A DNA stretch of 64,000 nt, taken from Heliocidaris erythrogramma (Eukaryota > Echinodermata > Echinoidea > Camarodonta > Echinometridae). The first letter of the stretch is position 1. Each line of letters opens with the position of its first letter. Made by a program: the position numbers and the translations under genes. Under the pieces are notes generated by a model. It worked only from the letters and a program-made list of their open reading frames with translations. It did not search any database and was not told the origin of the DNA. The stretch covers positions 29,420,094 to 29,484,093 of the forward strand of contig CM046857.1 in the NCBI GenBank assembly GCA_025617745.1, in the 5' to 3' direction. Positions 11,776 through 22,996 of the stretch are shown here, piece by piece.

Positions 11776-12828
11776 ATTTTGGACTGCATAACCTTATGAT
11801 CAGATGATTGTTCTCTGGACTCAGATGGTAAGCGTCTATAGTTTAAGTTACCAAAAACTACCTCTGGCCGTTATAAGTTCCTTCTTTTTTAGGCCTACTT
11901 CTTTCAGCAAAATTAATGTACATATATTACCCATTTACTAAATTCTTATGTTATTATGAATATGATGTAACGATATCAAACTTAGATATTTCTAGCCCAA
12001 GTTGTGGCTTACAATATCATTTTATTTTTTTGTTCACGTACATACTTCCATACTCATTTTTATCTAAATTGAACTGACCATTCAAACTTGTACTACTAGC
12101 CTAGCATGATATAGCAGTAGCATGTTCGAGTTATTCTGTCTTTAATTAGTAGGCCTACTTCTATAACCTTATGTATTTTGAAGAAAAAAAAATCACAACG
12201 TCTAACCTTAAGCTTTAACTTAAAATGGGTTCTGTTATAATTTGACTCTTACAATCAGAACAATTTTACAAATCTTTAGAACACATGGGTATTATAATAT
12301 ATGGGTAATTTAGTAATGTGATTTGTTCAACTATGTATAAGCTATATGGATGCATTTCAATGTTACCTACATGTATATATAATATTGAAGGGTTCGACGT
12401 ATTTACGCATCAGACCACTCTATATCTGCGACCGAGGGGGGGGGGGGGGGGGGGGGGGGTGGCCAATAGGCAGATTAAGAGTTTGAATTACTTTGTTCAT
12501 CGTATTCGCAAAGCGTGCGACAATTCTTTGTTCGATCTTAAATATTTTCCTTTGCATGCCGTGGTCAAAAGCATTGATCAAGGGGTTCTTTTATTCCTTT
12601 TGTGTTTTTCTAGTTACAAGTACAACATTCTCGGATCTGAAATGGTGTGTACAATTTGTGTTTCTGCGTGCCAAGTGTGCACTCTTTATTGTTGTAGTCA
12701 CCATCACCATGTCCATAATAAGCCAAATTCTTGATTTTTTAAGGTTAAAAAGTAATAATTGCTCAGCTGGTATTTTTCTTAAACGAACTAGATACATGTA
12801 GTAAACGAAGCAGCTTGACTGGGGAGGA
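11776..12828. other. AT-rich spacer between LINE-A ORF1 and the palindrome
   Basis: About 1 kb with no coherent reading frame; it contains a run of about 22 G at 12437-12459. CR1/L2 elements usually have a short gap between ORF1 and ORF2, so at least part of this is probably inserted DNA. No terminal repeats were identified. Confidence 0.35.
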
Positions 12829-12924
12829 ATTTTTAATTTGTAAACAAATCTTTCGGCATATTACTCCCAGTGTTAAAGATCGTATGCTCGATCTGTAATG
12901 AAAAACACAAGTCAGAAAAAATTG

Positions 12925-12996
12925 GAACCAGCGGGATTCGAACCTGTCATCTACTGCTTGCCGGGCAGCGACTTAACCACCAGGCTATTCTGGTTC
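12925..12996 (-). tRNA. tRNA-like sequence (SINE-type or pseudo-tRNA), - copy
   Basis: Read on the - strand, a perfect 7-bp acceptor stem (GAACCAG/CTGGTTC) encloses an A-box-like TAGCCTGGTGGTTA and a B box GGTTCGAATCC. A run of six T follows, as for a Pol III terminator. The anticodon loop CCGGCAA would give GGC (Ala), but base 33 is C instead of T, and the D and T stems contain mismatches. I read it as a tRNA-derived repeat, not a functional gene. Confidence 0.55.
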
Positions 12997-13269
12997 ACGG
13001 CCAAGTCACGACGAACTAGAATCAAATACCCAAGATCCTCTTCTTTCTGACTCATTAATATTCAAACGGTCCGCCGTAGACAATAGTTAGTAAACGAAGA
13101 AGCTTATGGGGAGGAATTTTTAATTTGTAAACAAATCTTTCGGCATGTTCCTCCCCAGTCAAGCTTCTTCGTTTACTAACCATTGTCTACGGCGGACCGT
13201 TTGAATATTAATGAGTCAGAAAGAAGAGGATCTTGGGTATTTGATTCTAGTTCGTCGTGACTTGGCCGT

Positions 13270-13341
13270 GAACCAGAATAGCCTGGTGGTTAAGTCGCTG
13301 CCCGGCAAGCAGTAGATGACAGGTTCGAATCCCGCTGGTTC
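13270..13341 (+). tRNA. tRNA-like sequence (SINE-type or pseudo-tRNA), + copy
   Basis: Mirror copy of the sequence at 12925-12996 with the same acceptor stem, A box, B box and T6 terminator (13345-13350). It shares the same defects: C33 and two mismatches in the T stem. The arm duplication therefore came after the sequence had already diverged from a true tRNA. Confidence 0.55.
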
Positions 13342-13579
13342 CAATTTTTTCTGACTTGTGTTTTTCATTACAGATCGAGCATACGATCTTTAACACTGGG
13401 AGTAATATGCCGAAAGATTTGTTTACAAATTAAAAATAGAACCATGTACTTTTATATGTGTAGTCTCTTGTATAACATTTTTTTCCGGAGATGTCAGAAT
13501 TACTTCTGCACGTATTCTCTGGTCAGGTATTTGCATATCACCTGCTTGTTGATTTCTTATTCAGCGTTCTTTTTATTCA

Positions 13580-14644
13580 ATGCCTACAGTAAATCTCCTT
13601 GCCGGAATGTCTCTGTTCTCTATGATGAATAATGTATTTAACATGAATGATATTCGTGATACCGCAACAGATTTTAACTTTACGAATGGAGAAGAAGGTG
13701 ACAACTCAGACATAACTACATTCCTTAATTCAACAACTCCTGAACTACAGCTTGAATTCGATTCTAATGAGGTTCTTCCTCAGCATTTGTTTACTAATTA
13801 TCGTTTGGAAAACGAGATTACGTCATTATCCCATACAAATCCCAACCTACTCTTTGCTTCACATTATAATATTAGGAGTCTCAGCAAAAAATTTGATCAG
13901 TTCCAGTTATTTATTAACGATTTAAAATTTAGTCACGGAGTCATTGGTATTTGTGAAACCTGGCTCAATGAAACGTCACCTTCTTCTCTATTTGATATTC
14001 ATGGCTACAGACTTATAACTAGTAACAGGTCAAATAAAAGGGGAGGTGGGGTTGGTTTTTATGTCACCAAAAATTTGAATTGTGAGGTGTTAGTTGAATT
14101 TAACCATATGTCTGAAGCTATTGAAAATATTTTTATTGAAATCAAAGTTCCAAATAAAGGTAATTTAATCGTTGGTGAAGTATATAGACCACCCAAATCG
14201 AACCCTGCTGAGTTTATTGAATCTCTCCATACCCTTTTATCAGAGAAATATTTTGAAAATAAGACGTGTATTATAATGGGCGACTTTAATCTTAATATTT
14301 TAAAATGTCTAGATAACCATAACTGCCGTGATTTCCTCAATCTGATGTTGTCTAAATCTTATGTTCCTCTTATCAGGAAACCTACCCTTATATCAGATGT
14401 CACAAGTACACTTATTGACAATATTTTTGTAAAGAATATATCTTCTTTAGTCACTTCTGGTATAATGGTGTCTGATGTTTCTGACCATTATCCCATTTAT
14501 GCTCTCATATCTTCATTAACGATAAATAATTGTGATCGTTCGCATACTTCTAGTATTCGTGTCATGTCAGAAACAAACCTCAATAAACTTAGGGAGAGAT
14601 TAAGATCTGTTGATTGGTCACCAGCCTGTTTACAGTCAAACTGA
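13580..14644 (+). pseudogene. LINE-A ORF2, endonuclease domain
   Basis: A 354-residue frame with apurinic-endonuclease motifs in order: SHYNIRSL, GICETWLN (catalytic Glu), GEVYRPP, MGDFNLN, LIDNIFVKN and VSDHYPIY (catalytic His). These are typical of the nicking enzyme of CR1, L2 and jockey-type LINEs. The upstream ATG at 13580 is conventional; true translation may start further in. The frame ends at 14642-14644 by a frameshift, and coding continues in another frame from 14610. Confidence 0.85.
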
Positions 14645-15205
14645 TGTAAATATCTCCTATGAAATTTTTATTCATTTATTAACATCTAGTTTCAATTCAA
14701 CCATACCTCTTCAGAAATCAAAATTTTCCAACCACAAAAAGATTCCCAAAAATCCTTGGATCACGAAATCTCTCCTTAGGTCTATTAATAGAAAAAAATT
14801 AACTCTTCTATAAACATAGGAAAAATCCGAATGCTCGAAACAGGGCTCTATATGTTCGTTACCGAAATGTTCTGACATCGTCTTTACGTTTAGCTAAACA
14901 ATTGTATTTCTCACGCCAGTTTGAAAAATACAAATTCGATATAAAGAGTACGTGGAAGGTGATAAACGAAGCTTTGAAATAAAAAAATGATACCGATCCT
15001 CCCAAGTATATTCTTAAAAATAATCGCAAATATGATGATCCCTCAGACTTGGCTGAGGTATTCAATGACTTTTATGTAAATATAGGACCAAATCTTGCCA
15101 GTAATATCCCAAAGTCAAATTTAGTGTTTCACAACTTTCTAAAAGCTCCTAATCCCCAGTCTCTTTTTTTCACACCAGTAGTAGAGGATGAAATCAAAGA
15201 TAAAA
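14645..15205 (+). pseudogene. LINE-A ORF2, linker with frameshifts and a stop
   Basis: The frame from 14610 to 14813 (ITKSLLRSINRKKL...) is the usual region between endonuclease and RT. A shift near 14813 leads to FYKHRKNPNARNRALYVRY..., which meets a TAA near 14980 and then continues to VVEDEIKDK, where a transposon interrupts it. At least two frameshifts and one stop make it non-functional. Confidence 0.75.
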
Positions 15206-16767
15206 GGTACGTTCACACGTAGAGCGATAGCATCGACGCTATCGAGGTGTCGATGCTATTTTGGTGAAGACCAGATAGTGTCGAGACCAAACGCTGTCTG
15301 AACGCAGATAGTCACGAGATAGAAGCGAGTTTCCAAACTATTCTTGCAGCGAGTTTAGCAGGAGTAAATCTCAGGATCCAGCGACAAAGCATCGACGCTT
15401 TGCGGTAGACCACCCACCGCGCTTGTGACTATTTGTCGTGTGAGCGCAATCGCTGCTATCTTCACTCGCTGCTATTATAATTCTATCTGTTTAATGTGGT
15501 GCTATAATATAATGCAATGTATGTATTCATGTGATGTACCCTCTTCCCTACTTTTTTTCTATTATCATTCTGTCTGTTTCATCTGGTACTGTAATATAAT
15601 GTATGTATTCATGTGATGTATATAGGGGTATAGCAGGGTAATGTGTATACTGTGTGGTAAGGAAGGGGCCGGTTTTTTTTTTTTTTTTTTTTTTTTGGGG
15701 GGGGGGGTCCTTCTTTTTATCTTTTTCTTTTTTATATATGTGACCAGGCACCACAAAACCACCCAAAAGTCGCACTGCGTGATTTTCAGTTAGAGATCAA
15801 TCAATGTGTTTTGGTTGGCATGCATGGTCAAATTTTAGTTTTGGGTATTTCCTGAAAGAGTATACTTTTTTCTAAGTAATCTAAAATGTGGAGGCACCAA
15901 ACAATCTAGAAGTGGTATTTTTGCCAGCTTTTTATCAGACTTATGTGTGTCTTCTCTGGATTTTGTTGTATTACTTTTCTTTTTCACGACCCTGAATACT
16001 TGTCTCATTTTAATCTCCCATAAATCTCCCGGAGTAAGTTCTTGCATTGATACTTGTGCGCTATGATAAACAGGATATGTCTATGTAGTATGCCAACTTT
16101 TAGGACAATCTGATAATCTCTTCATAGAAATTTTCATTGAGTTCTAATCCTCCATTTGTCACCTTAGCACAACACTTTGCAAGTCAGAGTGCTTCAATAG
16201 ACTGCAAACTTTAAACCCTTATTAAGAAGTATTATGAGGGACTGTGCATTCTTCTCTTTGTACATTGAGTTATGAACATCCAATGAGTTATATATCATTT
16301 TAAAGCTGAGAATCTGCTCTTTCAGAATCAGACCTTAACTAAAGTATGATGTGGTCTTTAGATATTGATTTACATGTGCTTACCAGAGAATATAGCGTGC
16401 ATGCATGTGTTTTATTTTGGCATAAGATTGGAGTTCAGTCAATTTTGACATGTACAAGGTTTATTTAAAATTAAGTATTATAACACATGTATTTGCTACT
16501 TGATTGTATTATCGATATTACAAATGAATTGTTATTGTGTTATTATGTTGATTTATGAAGACATATAACTTCCGCGCGTTTGACCATGCATACCAATTAT
16601 ACTAGGGTCACTCTGTGTGGCGCAGTAATTATTGTTTTGGCAGCGGTGAGCGATGAATAGTCACGAGTGGGTGATAGAAGCAAGTCGATCACGGCCTGTC
16701 TGAACGTACTGGAAATATTTTTGAAACTTACATACCATCGATGCTATGTACTACGTGTGAACATAAC
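15206..16767. mobile_element. DNA transposon (1562 bp, non-autonomous) inserted in LINE-A ORF2
   Basis: The left end GGTACGTTCACACGTAG and the complement of the right end GTTATGTTCACACGTAG are terminal inverted repeats, and both are followed by an ATAGCATCGA block. Both ends are flanked by TAAAA (15201-15205 and 16768-16772), a 5-bp target duplication. Removing the insert and one TAAAA rejoins the LINE codons in frame (EIKDK to ITNLNT), which proves the insertion. Internally there are two imperfect copies of a 75-bp block (about 15470-15625) and a T run followed by G. No transposase is recognised. Confidence 0.85.
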
Positions 16768-16772
16768 TAAAA

Positions 16773-18279
16773 TAACCAATCTCAATACGAGGAAGGTTCA
16801 GGATATGATGGAATTACAAACTTCCTTCTTAAAAATATTATTGAGGAAATAACTTCCCCTCTTACATTTATTTTGAATTTGTCTTTGACCACGGGTGCAG
16901 TCCCACAAAATATGAAGATAGCTAGAGTCGTCCCTATTTTCAAAAAAGGACAAAAAGAATCCCTGAATAATTACCGCCCGATTTCTCTTCTAACATCCAT
17001 TTCTAAAATCCTCGAAAGGTTAGTATACTCCCGAACACTCAATTTCTTTGTTAACAGCAAAATTCTATGTGACTCTCAGTTTGGTTTTCGAAAGAATCAC
17101 AGTACTTCTCATGCTTTATTGGCTTTCATAAACAAAATAGCACATGCAATTGATAACGTTTCGCACACTATTGGGGTTTTTCTAGATTTTTCAAAGGCCT
17201 TTGACACGATTAATCACGATATTTTAATTTACAAGTTGCGTCACTATGGTGTACGTGGATTGCCTCTAGATTGGTTCATAGACTATCTAACTAATAGAAA
17301 ACAATTTGTAAGTGTCAACGGCCATGATTCTCACTTGAAATTGGTTACATGTGGCGTCCCGCAAGGTTCCCTACTGGGCCCGCTATTGTTTATTTTATAT
17401 ATTAATGATCTCAAAAATTGTTCCCAGCTACTTTCATTTATTTGTTTTGCGGATGATACTAATATATTCTTTACACATCGAGACACTCAAACTCTTGTGG
17501 ACACTGTAAATAATGAACTTGCGTCTGTTCAGTCCTGGATTTATGCAAACAAGCTATCCCTAAATATAGATAAAACTCTCTATATGCTATTTAGTAATAC
17601 ATTAAAAACACTTCCTAATCATGTCAATTTTAATAATATTGCACTAAAACAAGTTGACTGCACTAAATTTCTGGGACTTTATATTGATAGTGATCTATCT
17701 TGGAAATCCCATATTACTTATCTGAGTAAAGTCCTCTCAAGAAATACCGGTATACTTAACAGACTTAAATACTTCTTTCCCAGTAAAATTTTATTATCAG
17801 TTTATTCTACTTTAATGACTCCATACCTCAGCTATGGAATTCTCGCCTGGGGCAACGCTTGTGGAAATTTGCTAAATATACTAGCTCACATTCAAAAACG
17901 TGCTATTAGAAATATTAATCATGTTGGATACCTGTCTCACACTAACAGCCTGTTCCATGCAAACAAAATCCTAAAAGTATCAGACCTATTCTATTACAAT
18001 GTGAGTATTTTTATGTATAATCTATCTGCTAATAACCTACCTGAAATATTTTTACAAATGTTTAAGAAAAACAGATCCCTACATGCTTATCCTACGCGAC
18101 AGAGCAACGCATATCACCTTCCACGTACTAGAACTATTTTTGCCCAGAAAACCATTATGTTTACAGGACCCAGTTACTGGAATGCCCTCCCGTTAGAGTT
18201 AATCGAAAGTCCTTCATTATATTCATTCAAACGTAAACTGAAGGAAATGTTGTTTAAAACATATCTTGTTAATGAATAA
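16773..18279 (+). pseudogene. LINE-A ORF2, reverse transcriptase domain
   Basis: RT motifs in order: VVPIFKKGQKESLNNYRPIS, FLDFSKAFDTINHDIL, GVPQGSLLGPLLFILYINDL and the catalytic CFADDTNIF (FADD in place of YADD), then the thumb region to a stop at 18277-18279. The domain is open for 468 residues from about 16873. The frame extends upstream to about 16796 (GYDGITNFLLKN), where one base is missing against the expected linker. It copies element RNA at the nick made by the endonuclease. The continuity suggests moderately recent decay. Confidence 0.9.
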
Positions 18280-19026
18280 CTTGTATCTGCAAGCATATTG
18301 CGTGTGGCTGTAGTGCTCTTGGAAATAGTCTAAAGAGAAAATATACAGCCATGTAAGGAATTATTAGACCAAGCTTCTGTAATAAAGGTACCATAATATG
18401 CATACAAAATTATAAAAATGATTTGTCTTTGTATTTCATTGAATGATAAATTCTAGCAATTATGCCTTGCTTTTATGTAATAATATTGTACTTTTTCTTA
18501 CCACAAAAGTAACACTATCAGTAACCCTGCTTGGTCTGACGTTGTTTTTTCCATGGCTGTATGTGTAAATCGTCCTTACTTTTTCTATATCCGAGAGTGC
18601 TACAACTGACACTGTTCGCTTGAGTTTATTTGTTATTTAAATTTACATTTGTATATACGTATGTACAGATGAAGCCATTTTTGATAATCTGTAATGTTCA
18701 TTTACCAGCTGAGCACCCATAATTGCAGAATAATTTAAGTTGTAAGAAAGGGAAAGAAAATACAACACCACTGCATGTTATTTATTTTTTTTTCTTTGAT
18801 TGGTCGTATTCATTCATAACCGTCCTCCATTTATTGCAAATTATTTTACAGGGGCCTACAGCTTTACAAGCTTGCTTTCATGTAGGTCCCATCATATTTC
18901 TCTCAGTAAAATTACTACATTATATCGACCATTTACCTTTATGTTATTTATGTATATCTATTTTGAAATGTAAATGTATCTCCATGAGAAATATGAAAAT
19001 AAATGAAATGAAATGAAATGAAATGA
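18280..19026 (+). repeat. LINE-A 3' UTR and TGAAA-repeat tail
   Basis: Non-coding sequence after the RT stop, ending in about six tandem TGAAA units. The tail type matches CR1/L2 elements. A similar tail occurs at 58288-58310, and an inverted ATTTG-type tail at 45056-45075, so related 3' fragments exist elsewhere in the window. Confidence 0.7.
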
Positions 19027-19743
19027 AGAATATATATGCCTCCATATAAATAATTTTAAAAATCTATAGGCGTCCCAGAAAAAAGTTAACAGTTGTAAAA
19101 AGTATCCCATTCCAAATAAATATTTCAAAACATTTGTAGGAAATTATACCTGTAGGTAGCTTAGGGTCTCTTTCATCAAATGGCACCAAAAAATTTGGAG
19201 ACATTTTAAGCTCGAAAATATTAAAAGCGACATGCGAAAAGGTGATAATATCCAGACTCGACAATAATTGGTAATTGTTCTGGCTGGCAGTGGCGTAGCC
19301 AAGTAGGGCGGGGGGCAGACGTGAAGGATCGACTAAGCTTTATAAGCGAAGGAACATAGAAGAACCGTGAAGACAATATAAATTTTTGTTCCTGGAAATT
19401 AATTTTCGGAAATTTCAGTTTATCTACATTTTGTTAATTTAATAAATTTATTTTTAATTTTTGCGTTTTTATAATGTTATTTTCTCAAGTAATCCATGCA
19501 TAGGGTATTGGAGAAATAAAATTTATCATCAGCGAGTATAGGCTATTAATGGTGCACCTCACTCCGGAGAGCGCCTATCTGTATAAATCTAGAACACAGA
19601 TGTCGCTACATCTTATTTTGATTGGTCAGCTTTGCACGAGGCCATTATGACGTCAACTGGACTTTGGTGATGGTGCACTGGTGATGAAATGAAATCGAAA
19701 TGAACTGTAACCTTCCGAAGTTCCGGAAATAGTAATACATTAA

Positions 19744-20317
19744 AGGGAAATTCCACCCTGATTATGAGGTGGTTTTAAAAGAAGCGGAAAGATTAAAGAA
19801 ACAGATCAGTGAAGATTTGAGCAAAATACGATAAAAAATAAGAAAGTTGTGAATTTTTGAAGTTGTAATCAATCAAACAAAAATTGGCAACTCCGTGACT
19901 TATCTTCCGAGCTCTTCTCCCTCTCATGTCCCCCAAAATCATTAATTTCCATTTTCTCTAAAGAAAATATTCAAACATACATGCACCTTATAGATATAAT
20001 CATTGCTCGTATGTTTTTCCACAAAACCTGTATTAAACAAATTTATTCCTTCATCAGAAACTAAGAAAATTGGAATTAATGATTTTGGGGGTACAGGGCA
20101 AAAGTCACAGAACTCCTAAAGATGTCTTTGGGACTTCTGGCAAAAGTGGGAGAGGAGCTCGCAAGATACGTCACGGAGTTGCCGATTTGTGTTTGATTGA
20201 TTGTAAATTCAGTAATTCATAACTTTCTTATTTCTTATCGGATTTTGGTCAAACCTTCACTGATCTAATTTTCCTACTTGGTTCAAAACCAACTTGTAAT
20301 TAGGGTGGACTTTCCCT
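19744..20317. mobile_element. MITE with AGGGAAA termini flanked by TTAA
   Basis: AGGGAAATTCCACCCTGATT at the left and the complement AATTAGGGTGGACTTTCCCT at the right form terminal inverted repeats, flanked by TTAA on both sides (19740-19743 and 20318-20321). Inner arms share a GGCAACTCCGTGAC block. A related copy lies at 57672-58082. Confidence 0.75.
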
Positions 20318-20639
20318 TTAAATGAAATGAGATGAAATACCCTGTTACCGAACGTTTATTTTGACATTCTCTTTGGCACATGATTGTATCGTCTTTTGAT
20401 TCTGTAAGTAATTTAATTATTCATAGAAACAAAAAGGTTGGATTTGATATAATACATAAAAAGGTATCTTTGAACATTATTATTCTGGTGATAGAATTAA
20501 TTCGTTTTATTTCATGTCATGCATTTTTTTTAAATCAGAGTCTGTGGGAATCTCAAAAAAGCTATAGCTGCGCCTATGGGGACGCCTTTTGCCCGATTAT
20601 CAACATTTCAATTTCTAAAAAAATTCTTTAACTTTTCGT

Positions 20640-21160
20640 AGAGAAAATATACAGAAGTTACATACAGAAATTACATAATATTATTTGGGAATCTCGCTCC
20701 CCAAATATGTGGATATTCTGGCATCCGCCACTTCGCTGCCCGAATATTAAGTGGTGTTTGCCCGAATATCGTAATTTTGAAAATCCTAGGGTGGGGGGGG
20801 GGGGCTGCAGCCTATTCCCGAAGGAGACGCCTTTTGCCAGAATATTAACTTTCCAGTGTTTTTGCGAGCGAGGGAAGCGAGAGAGCAAAAAAATTGGCCA
20901 GTTTTCCATTCTTTTAAGTTCCCTATTTCTTTTCTTTCAGGCTGTTTTTGTTTTCCTTTCCTTTCCCTTTTCTTTTTTTTTTCCCCTTCTCCTTTCACTT
21001 TTCTCCTTTTCCCTTTCGTCTCCCCTCTCCCTTTCCCCCTCCTGTTTGTTTTGCCGACAGAGGTGGCGCATTTCCGACAGCAATTTTGAGTGGGGAAGGT
21101 GTGATACACCCCCGCCGGCATCTCCCTCCCCCCCCCCCCCCCCCCCCCAGCGACGCCTCT
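20640..21160 (-). repeat. dispersed element R, copy 1
   Basis: On the - strand this runs: a GGCGTCGC end with a G run, AAAATTGCTGTCGG, a purine-rich block, TTTTTTGCTC...CGCTCGCAAAAACACTGG, GGCTGCAGCCC, then AATATCCACATATTTGGG. The same order of blocks occurs on the + strand at 48155-48920. It accounts for the long low-complexity frames of both strands here. The superfamily is unknown. Confidence 0.65.
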
Positions 21161-21435
21161 GCCTCTCAAATACAGTTAGTTAAAGTGAACCATCAAACCA
21201 AACTAAACCAACAGGGTCCCGATATGCAATCTTAAAGGTCCCCTGCAACCTAATTGCAAGTTGATGCTTGTTGATGTACAGGGATGCATACAACTTTAAT
21301 ATATTTTGTTATTCAAACATCTAAATATGTTTCATAATTTTTAAAAATATTTTTAAAATACATTTTCTTAAACATGCCGCTTAGCTCCGCCCTAAAAAAA
21401 TGCCCCAGATCTCATTCCTGCAATGACATCATCTG

Positions 21436-22301
21436 TCACTCATACCCCTTTCACATCAAGCTTTGGTCCGGACCAGGTCCGGACCTGGGCCGGACCAAAT
21501 CTTGATGTGAAAGCATTTGGTCCGGACCAAAAAGTTAGTGCGGACCAAAATTTGGTCCGGACCAAGAGGTGTTTCAGGTCCGGACCAGGTCCGGACCAAA
21601 TTTGGTGTGAAAGCACAAAGAATTTGGTCCGGACCAAATGCATGACCCGCCCGCCTTCACCGTGATCTCTACTTCTGCTTCCGGCTGGGTCAGCTGCTAG
21701 TTCTGCGTTATGTACTAGTCTATGCAATTTGTACACTAGCATTGAGCTGCTCTTGTGATCTGTCAAATGACCAAATACGTCGGTCAGCTGTACTGCCCAT
21801 TGCATATACTGCAGCGAGGTACGACATCATCATCAGCAGTCTTCGGCGAGAATGACTACGCCGGCGACTCCCTTCTTCTTGAGCAAGAGCAAACAGCATG
21901 CACTCTCTTCCTTTTCACTTTTCTACGACTACGGAAGGATTGATCTAAAGCAGTCATAATATCTTGTCTGCATCGCACAGTGTTTAGTAAAAGCACTGAA
22001 AAAAATCATGATGAAGAAAAACACAATCAAAACAGTCCACTTTACACAAACATACGTACACGTACGTGATCGTGAGCGAGCGAGGGTTTCGCGCGAAGCT
22101 AGCTAGCTAGCCAGTTCCAAATGTCGCGCGCTTCATGAGGGGGGTAAGTGGTTTCCGTGGCAACTGCGACGGATATGTTTGGTCCGGCGCAGGTCCGGCC
22201 TAAATCTTCACGGCGGTGTGAAAGCACTTGCGACGGACATAATTTGGTCCGGACCTGGTGCGGACCAAGTTTGGACGGCAGTGGGAAAGGGGTATTAGTG
22301 A
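21436..22301. mobile_element. foldback with GGTCCGGACC palindromes
   Basis: Termini TCACTCATACCCCTTTCACA and, at the right, the complement TCACTAATACCCCTTTCCCA. The subterminal zones (21465-21640 and 22178-22280) are filled with repeated GGTCCGGACC-type palindromes, giving many alternative hairpins. No coding frame is convincing. Confidence 0.75.
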
Positions 22302-22548
22302 GCTAAGTATGTAGCTTTGCCAGAGATGACCAACTGTTCTAATAGACCCCCGTACATTGCCTATACATAGGAGTTGCTATATCGGACATGCTGTGGCATC
22401 CGGGTCCGCTCGCTATTCATAAGGACCGCTAGATCATTTAACATGCACGCTTTATGAATATTGGTCCTTATGAATGCAGGTCCTTATGAATAGCAAAACA
22501 ATTCGTCAATGGTTGCTCGCTATTTAGAAGGACCGCTATTCATACACA

Positions 22549-22996
22549 GTGGCGGATCTAGCCTGGTAAGACACAATACATTCTAGGGGTTGTGGATCAG
22601 TGGATAAGTCCCCGGACTGTGAACCACGAGGTCCGGGGTTCGAATCCCGCCGCAGCACGAGCGTCCTTTGCGACATTTGCCACTCTCCACCCAGGTGTTA
22701 AATGGGTACCCGGTAGGATGGCGAAAGGTAATGTCCTTTGCTTAGCATGTGTGCGCTTTACAGACGCCTGGCTGGAATGCTCCCCAGGGAGTGGAGAATG
22801 TGCATACACTGTGTGCGGGCGTGCCAGAATCCAATGACCGGGGTAATAATATATACCTATCTATACAGCGCCATGAGCGTCGAAAGGCGGACCTGCGCGC
22901 TATACAAGTAGCCACTATTATTATTATTATTATTATTGTGCACAAACAAAGCGGACCCCTAGAATGTATTGTGTCTTACCAGGCTAGATCCGCCAC
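22549..22996. mobile_element. 448-bp foldback with perfect 42-bp terminal repeats
   Basis: Bases 22549-22590 are an exact reverse complement of 22955-22996 (42 of 42), starting GTGGCGGATCTAGCC. The start resembles the GGCGGATCC family (5109, 37075, 42240). The interior consists of a tRNA-derived SINE. Perfect arms suggest a recent insertion or recent arm copying. Confidence 0.85.
22591..22954 (+). mobile_element. tRNA-derived SINE with ATT-repeat tail
   Basis: The head has a tRNA-like A-box region (GGATCAGTGGATAAGTC) and a good B box in GGGGTTCGAATCCCGCC. A unique body of about 230 bp follows (TGTTAAATGGGTACCCGG...CGCGCTATACAAGTA), then (ATT)n at about 22917-22937. This is the standard SINE plan: Pol III head, body and simple-repeat tail. 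The partner LINE is not known. Confidence 0.75.

Larger units (their letters stand above)
12829..13437. repeat. 609-bp palindrome carrying two opposed tRNA-like sequences
   Basis: The left arm (about 12829-13110) is a near-exact reverse complement of the right arm (about 13150-13437), centred near 13130. The centre itself repeats the GGGGAGGAATTTTTAATTTG motif found at the outer end. Each arm contains one tRNA-like sequence pointing outward. It lies upstream of the LINE-A ORF2 start. Confidence 0.85.
10660..19026 (+). mobile_element. CR1/L2-like LINE, decayed and interrupted (LINE-A)
   Basis: The order is ORF1 (10884-11775), ORF2 endonuclease (13580-14644), linker (14645-15205), reverse transcriptase (16773-18279), 3' UTR, then a short tail of repeated TGAAA units (about 18990-19026). 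A 3' end made of a short tandem repeat rather than poly(A) is typical of CR1/L2-type non-LTR elements. Frameshifts, stops and two insertions (12829-13437 and 15206-16767) make it inactive. The 5' limit is approximate. Confidence 0.85.

Noticed and set aside
12925..13341. Two functional alanine tRNA genes
   Set aside because: Boxes and terminator are present, but base 33 is C, the D and T stems have mismatches, and the two copies are mirror images in a palindrome. I call them tRNA-like repeats.
20786..21235. Pro/Phe-rich and Gly/Lys-rich frames on both strands
   Set aside because: Composition artefacts of purine/pyrimidine tracts and C runs in element R.
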